This document shows, one piece after another, positions 38,861 to 43,252 of a stretch of 43,252 bases of DNA (position 1 is the stretch's first letter; each line of letters begins with the position of its first letter). The notes beneath the pieces are model-generated. The model ran no database searches. It was given only the letters and a program-made list of their open reading frames with translations, and was not told the DNA's origin. Origin of the DNA: Pseudomonadales bacterium (GTDB taxonomy: Bacteria; Pseudomonadota; Gammaproteobacteria; Pseudomonadales; Azotimanducaceae); contig WTGV01000060.1 of the NCBI GenBank assembly GCA_011525295.1, forward strand, positions 1 to 43,252, read 5' to 3'. The position numbers and the translations under genes are program-made.

Positions 38861-39062
38861 GCGCTCAAGCATTTTTCAGGAAGCGCTTCTAATGGGATAA
38901 AGTTACGGGAGTAGTGGCTAGAACTCACACTGATGTAGATTTGTGCAGGAGCATTTTAGTTTCAAATGCTCGTCTACAGTGAGATCTGTTGGTCGTAATC
39001 GAACTGTCGGTTCCCAACCTCATCCGTTCTATTTACGAGGGTGTATTGGAATCGCTGAGGGA
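38861..39062. repeat. duplicated 3' flank of copy 11 (pairs with 41260-41457)
   Basis: Shares blocks such as GTGCAGGAGCA and TTTAGTTTCA, with GCGCTC and AGGAAGC in the same order, with the region just downstream of copy 12. The duplication that produced copies 11 and 12 therefore included about 200 bases beyond the stop. Here it also serves as the upstream region of copy 10. Confidence 0.7.
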
Positions 39063-40910
39063 TCACTCGTTTGTGGTTGATTCACCTAAGCGTGATTCGA
39101 GAGCTTTCGCTAGTTCTGCGGGCTGGATGTCCTTTTGAAGAATGCATCCTTTTGTGTCGACTAGAAATCCTGCAGGAATTCCCAGAATACCGTATGCAAC
39201 AGGAGTCTTAGTGAGTACACCTCCTATAGATCCAAGATCTATCCACGGAAGCTGTAGTCTAGTTGCGGTTTCTTTCCAGTCACGATGATCGTCGTCAATG
39301 GAAATCGTGAGTATCTCAAGTCCCTTGTCTTTGTAAGTAGCGTACAAGTCTTTTAGTGCTGGAAAGTCTTCGATACACGGACCACACCAAGAAGCCCAAA
39401 AGTCGATGAAGACGTAATCGTTTTCATCGAGGATATCGAGCAATGAAACTTCTTTGCCTGCTAGGGTTGGCAAATTGAAACTCGGTGCTTTCTGTCCGGG
39501 AATTAGTGTAGTCTTGTTTGCGTCGCGAGCTACACTCCGTGCCAGAGCGTCTCTTGCTGGTCTTACTCGTCTCCTCACAATGTCGTCTTCAAGTACCTTC
39601 AAAAGTTTGTTGTAAATAGGTAGGGCAGCACTACTCGGAGTGTGGGCACCAATCACAATGAAAGGGTCTAGTTCAAGTGCGAGCAATGCATCGAAAGGAT
39701 CTTCGGCACTTATGGCAATATTCTGCAAGGCTACATTGCGTACGTCGTACATCTTTATGTACAAATCCAAACTCTGAGATTTCTTTCCTGAGAATGTAAT
39801 ATCTTGTTGTTGCTCCCGCACCAATCTGTCTGTCTGTACTACTGCATGTTCGCATCCCTCTGCGGGAGTTGGATGAATGACCTGTGTAGGAACCTCTGTC
39901 GCTTCTGTACTTGCATCAACTGAGTTCAGATCCTTCTTCATTTGATTCTGGCGATTGTCTACCTGACCCACATCACTGTGTTGCTTTTCAGTGTCTTCTT
40001 TCATGTCTACGTCCGAGCTGGACGCGCCGGTCCTTACTTTCTTGAATAGTTCATCCAAAGCATCGTGCATCGCAAGATATTGTGAACTCATCCTCCACGA
40101 TCCAATAATGTCAGCGTGCTTTCCGGTACCTGCCGTTGCAGCCAGCTGCCGAGCCCAGCGCGAGGATACAACAACGGAAATTACCGCATTGGGTTCCACT
40201 ATCGCTTCAGCTTCACCCCAAACGAGCCCTTTGTTCGATACAACCATGATTTTTACGGTTCTTGGTTCATCAATTTCCCCTTCAATCAAAAATCTCTTAT
40301 CTTCGGCTTGAACTGGACCAAACAGATAGCTCTTCTTATTACCCTCGTGGTCGTACTTGAATCCATGCACCAAAACCATCGGCATCGGATAGCGCTCTTC
40401 ATCCACACCATTGAGATCGCCCACAATAGTAAACCGCTTTGTGAGATCTTTAGCGAGTTTCAACGTTCCCTTGATAGCTATCCAGTCTTGCGCAGACCGC
40501 TCTTGGTTATCTAAGACAGCGAACGACACAGTATGGCCTGGTTCGAGTAATGTTCGTGTGGACATGGATCCACCAATCTCCGAACGTACTAGAATCGTTG
40601 CCTCGGTCGGTTCATCTATTTCTCCTTCCAACACGACATTCCCGTAGGAAAACAAACCTCGTGCTAATTCGATAGAACGAGTCTCTCCGCTAGCGTCCTC
40701 TATTTCTTGAGAAATCACAACGGTCGCAGTCGGCAGATTCTCCTCGGTGGTGTCGTCGTTTTCAGCGTCGGTACGAGACACGTTTCGAGTTTTTTCCTCA
40801 ATTGATATATATTTCCCTAGAACAGTGAACCTCTTCTGAGGATCGAGCTCTGCCGAAACACAAGACGCGGCTAGGCTGCACCCTACTATGAAACCAACAA
40901 TTTTCTTCAT
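39063..40910 (-). CDS. array copy 11: exported thioredoxin-domain (TlpA-like) protein
   Basis: 615 residues; GAGGA about 10 bases before ATG. Signal peptide most likely cleaved after CVSA (residue 20), then ELDPQKRFTV; Cys17 in AASC could be read as a poor lipobox. Two repeated beta domains (27-133 and 159-250) with LEGEIDEPTEA and IEGEIDEPRTV. The long polar linker (about 293-350) ends in GCEHA (Cys353). The thioredoxin domain from about 472 (GQKAPSFNLPTLAG) has [10 protein letters not shown] (Cys509, Cys512), GIP (Pro579) and KGCIL (Cys589). It is closest to copy 12 and then copy 7. The linker differs strongly from copy 12 although the flanking domains are alike, showing fast linker change. 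Confidence 0.87.
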   Translation of the reverse strand: MKKIVGFIVGCSLAASCVSAELDPQKRFTVLGKYISIEEKTRNVSRTDAENDDTTEENLPTATVVISQEIEDASGETRSIELARGLFSYGNVVLEGEIDEPTEATILVRSEIGGSMSTRTLLEPGHTVSFAVLDNQERSAQDWIAIKGTLKLAKDLTKRFTIVGDLNGVDEERYPMPMVLVHGFKYDHEGNKKSYLFGPVQAEDKRFLIEGEIDEPRTVKIMVVSNKGLVWGEAEAIVEPNAVISVVVSSRWARQLAATAGTGKHADIIGSWRMSSQYLAMHDALDELFKKVRTGASSSDVDMKEDTEKQHSDVGQVDNRQNQMKKDLNSVDASTEATEVPTQVIHPTPAEGCEHAVVQTDRLVREQQQDITFSGKKSQSLDLYIKMYDVRNVALQNIAISAEDPFDALLALELDPFIVIGAHTPSSAALPIYNKLLKVLEDDIVRRRVRPARDALARSVARDANKTTLIPGQKAPSFNLPTLAGKEVSLLDILDENDYVFIDFWASWCGPCIEDFPALKDLYATYKDKGLEILTISIDDDHRDWKETATRLQLPWIDLGSIGGVLTKTPVAYGILGIPAGFLVDTKGCILQKDIQPAELAKALESRLGESTTNE

Positions 40911-41259
40911 TCAGAGTGATCCTCGATGAGACTCCGATTTAGAGGATTGTTGTATCACTGCGCTTTTGTAAATACTTCGATCGTCCTACGGGTTTCGTAG
41001 AGCCGTGGATGGTAGGACTTCGACAGCAATTTGAAACAGGATCTACTATCGGTGTTCTAAATACAGATACACCCAATTCAACAAATTCTTACTTCAAATT
41101 TGTAACTATTTCGGAATCTCTTCCAAAAATTCCGGAGAGAAATTGCACGACGTGCTCGACTGTGAGAAGTTTCCCCATCCGCACTCGTTGTTATGCAATT
41201 TAAACCAATACATATCCAAATGGGTTTCATACTCTTGCGCCTTAGTTCTAATGGAAGTG
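40911..41259. other. gap upstream of copy 11
   Basis: About 350 bases with no supported gene; it should hold the copy 11 promoter. No repeat or hairpin of note was found. Confidence 0.35.
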
Positions 41260-41457
41260 TGCGCTCCCTCTCTTTTTTAGGAAGCACGTTTAGTCGTGAA
41301 TAGTTTTTGGAAATGGTACCTAGTCCTCACACGGATATAGATTCGTGCAGGAGCACTTTAGTTTCAGTCACTTGTCTTTCGCAAAGCTTGATAGTTCTAG
41401 TCGAACTTTCGGTTTCTAACCTATCAGTCTACAAGCGGATCTTGGAATCTCCAATGA
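41260..41457. repeat. duplicated 3' flank of copy 12 (pairs with 38861-39062)
   Basis: Homologous to the region downstream of copy 11 over about 200 bases, including CTCACAC, TAGATTCGTGCAGGAGCAC and TTTAGTTTCA in the same order. Confidence 0.7.
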
Positions 41458-43220
41458 CTATTCGTCGATGGGTGATACACCTAAGCGTTGTTCAAGAGCT
41501 TTCTCTAGTTCTTCGGGCCGAATGTCCTTTTCCATAATACATCCCTTCTTATCGACTAGCAGTCCCGTTGGGAGATGTACAACGCCATAGGAAAGGGGAG
41601 TCTTGGTGAGTACACCACCGATCGAACCAAGATCTATCCATGGGAATTCAATACCGTCTACTGCATCCTTCCATTCGTCGTAAAGGTCATCGACTGAGAT
41701 GGAGATGATCTCGAATCCCCTGTCTCCGTATGTGGAGTACATGTCTTTCAACGCTGGAAAAGCTTCGATGCACGGATGGCACCACGATGCCCAAAAATCA
41801 ATGTAGACATACTCGGCGTCTTCGAGGACATCCTCCAATGTGATCAATTCACCCGAGAGAGTCGGCAATTCGAAACTAGGCGCTAACTGACCGCGAGTTA
41901 TCCTTCTAATGCTTGTTTCGCGCGCGACACTTTGGGCAAGGGCATCTCTAGCTGCCTTTACGCGTTTAGTCACAATGTCGTCTTCGAGTATAGTCATTAA
42001 ATTGTCGTAAAAGGGTAGAGCAGCACCACTAGGTGAAGGTGAGTCAGGTACGACGAAAGGGTCCAGCTCAAGAGCAAGGAGTGAATTGAACGGATCTTCG
42101 GCATTCTCTACGATATCCAGCAATGCCGAGCTGCGGATTTCGTATAGTCGTTGAAACAGTATCTCCCCTTGTGATTTCTTCCTCGGTGCAAAGTCCACCT
42201 GAATTGATGTATCCGAGATTGGATCAGCTTGGACGACGAGGTGTTCGCATCCTTTTGCGGGAGCTAAATCGTCCGTGCCCATAACATCTGTATCCACTTT
42301 CACGTTCTTATCTGCTTGTTCTCTCACCTGCGCGGATTCATCTTGTTCCTCGACTGAGTTTCCGTCTGTACTTTTCTCCTTAGACTGTCCTTCTCCGGTC
42401 CTCTCTTGCTCGAATGCTTCATCGAGTGCGGTCTCCGTCGAGAGATATTGTTCACCCATCCTCCACTTGCCAATTACCTCGGCGTGTTTGCCTGCTCCCG
42501 CTGATGCTACCAGCTGGCGAGCCCAGCGGGAGGATACGACGACTGAAATCACCGCGTTGGGTTCTACGATGGCCTCTGTACTACACCAAGACAGTCCAGT
42601 GTTCGATACTATCGAAATTTTTACAACCCTAGGTTCGTCGACTACCCCCTTGATGGAGAAACTGTTGTTCTTAGCTTGAACCGGACCAAATACCACGGAT
42701 TTTCTTTTCCCCTCCTCATCAAATTTTGAAAGGTGTACAGAGATCATCGGCATTGGATAACGCTCTTCATCAACACCTGTCAGGTCGCCGACAATCAAGA
42801 ACTTCTTGTTCGGGTCCTTGGCGAGATCCAATGTTCCCACCATTACCAACCGATCCAGCTCGGGTCGTGCCCGGTTATTCAGAAGCGCGAATGACACGGT
42901 TTGTCCTGGGACAAGCATCGTGAGCGCGCGCAAATTGGGACCTCCCTCTGACTCCACTGAAATCTTAGCAAGAGTTGGTTCGTCGAGTTCGCCTTCCAAG
43001 ACCACCTTTCCATTAGAAATGTCGCTTCGAGAGATCTCGAGAAAAAGTGGTTCTCTGTCTTCGTCTGCGATATTGTGAGAAACTACGACGGTCGCCGACG
43101 ACAAGTCCCTGCTACTCTCTTGATCGTTTGGAACCTCCAATCCAGTTGCGGACCGAGGATCTTCCTCGATAACAACGTATTTCCCAAGTATGGTGTATTG
43201 AAGTATGCACTAGTTAGTGG
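41458..43220 (-). pseudogene. array copy 12: thioredoxin-domain protein with damaged N-terminus
   Basis: The intact part has 560 residues from a TTG at 43140. Family sequence continues in frame upstream (ILGKYVVIEEDPRSATG) as far as about 43195, where a TAG stop cuts it. No signal peptide is found in the expected place, although bases further up vaguely resemble the start of copy 11. Thus it is either a pseudogene with a lost N-terminus or interrupted by an error. The rest looks intact: two DUF4369-like domains, linker with GCEHL (Cys298 counted from the TTG), DFWASWCHPC (Cys454, Cys457), HLP as the cis-Pro site, and KGCIM (Cys534). The His-Pro dipeptide is that of the oxidant DsbA and is unique in this array. 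It groups with copies 11 and 7. Confidence 0.7.
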
Positions 43221-43252
43221 ACAACAAACAATTTGTGGGTGAGCTTGTAAGA

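Noticed and set aside
38830..38928. Longer N-terminus for copy 10
   Set aside because: The extra 33 residues would put the signal peptide inside the protein, and the best ribosome site lies before the ATG at 38829.
1..43252. CRISPR array, tRNA or rRNA genes
   Set aside because: No regularly spaced short repeats and no recognisable cloverleaf or rRNA segments were seen by reading; a covariance-model scan was not possible.

Overview
The window looks like one contig from a Gram-negative bacterium with mid-range GC, roughly 43-46% by eye. The Gram-negative call rests on three lipobox lipoproteins of one family, one further lipoprotein, many Sec signal peptides followed by periplasmic-type thioredoxin domains, and IS3-family remnants. 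The phylum cannot be fixed from the sequence. A proteobacterium, possibly marine, is plausible; this is inference. No rRNA, tRNA or CRISPR array was seen.

Left end (1-6278, + strand): three nucleic-acid enzymes in a row. They are a large DEAD/DEAH-type helicase of the DUF1998 (MrfA/DruE-like) class cut by the window edge, a RecB/Cas4-like PD-(D/E)XK nuclease with an Fe-S cluster signature, and a DEDDh exonuclease fused to a BRCT domain. This is a candidate repair module (compare MrfA-MrfB) or a defence module.

Main region (6384-43252): twelve paralogous exported proteins, here called copies 1-12, each with the same plan. The plan is a signal peptide, two DUF4369-like beta domains (an internal repeat), a helical segment, an acidic low-complexity linker of variable length, a helical segment, and a C-terminal TlpA/ResA-type thioredoxin domain (WASWCxPC). 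Copies 1, 2 and 3 are 629-residue lipoproteins; most others have ordinary signal peptides. Nine copies carry a linker motif C-E-H and also an extra cysteine near the C-terminus. Three short copies (5, 8, 9) lack both, which suggests that the two sites work together. The CxxC dipeptide varies (GP, AP, TP, HP). Copies 1-3 run on the minus strand, 4-6 on the plus strand and 7-12 on the minus strand, with divergent (3/4) and convergent (6/7) junctions. A fragment of a further copy lies at 29096-29170. Copies 1 and 2 share 503 identical bases although their flanks have diverged, pointing to gene conversion.

Inserted between copies 1 and 3 are a plant-type leucine-rich-repeat exported protein flanked by two decayed IS3-like elements, a 1206-residue ABC-2-type permease with a degenerate M1-like ectodomain and a golvesin-like C-terminus, and a helical-repeat lipoprotein. 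A decayed single-span membrane gene with in-frame stops lies between copies 4 and 5.

The likely theme is cell-envelope thiol-disulfide chemistry by an expanded, recombining family. Substrates are unknown.
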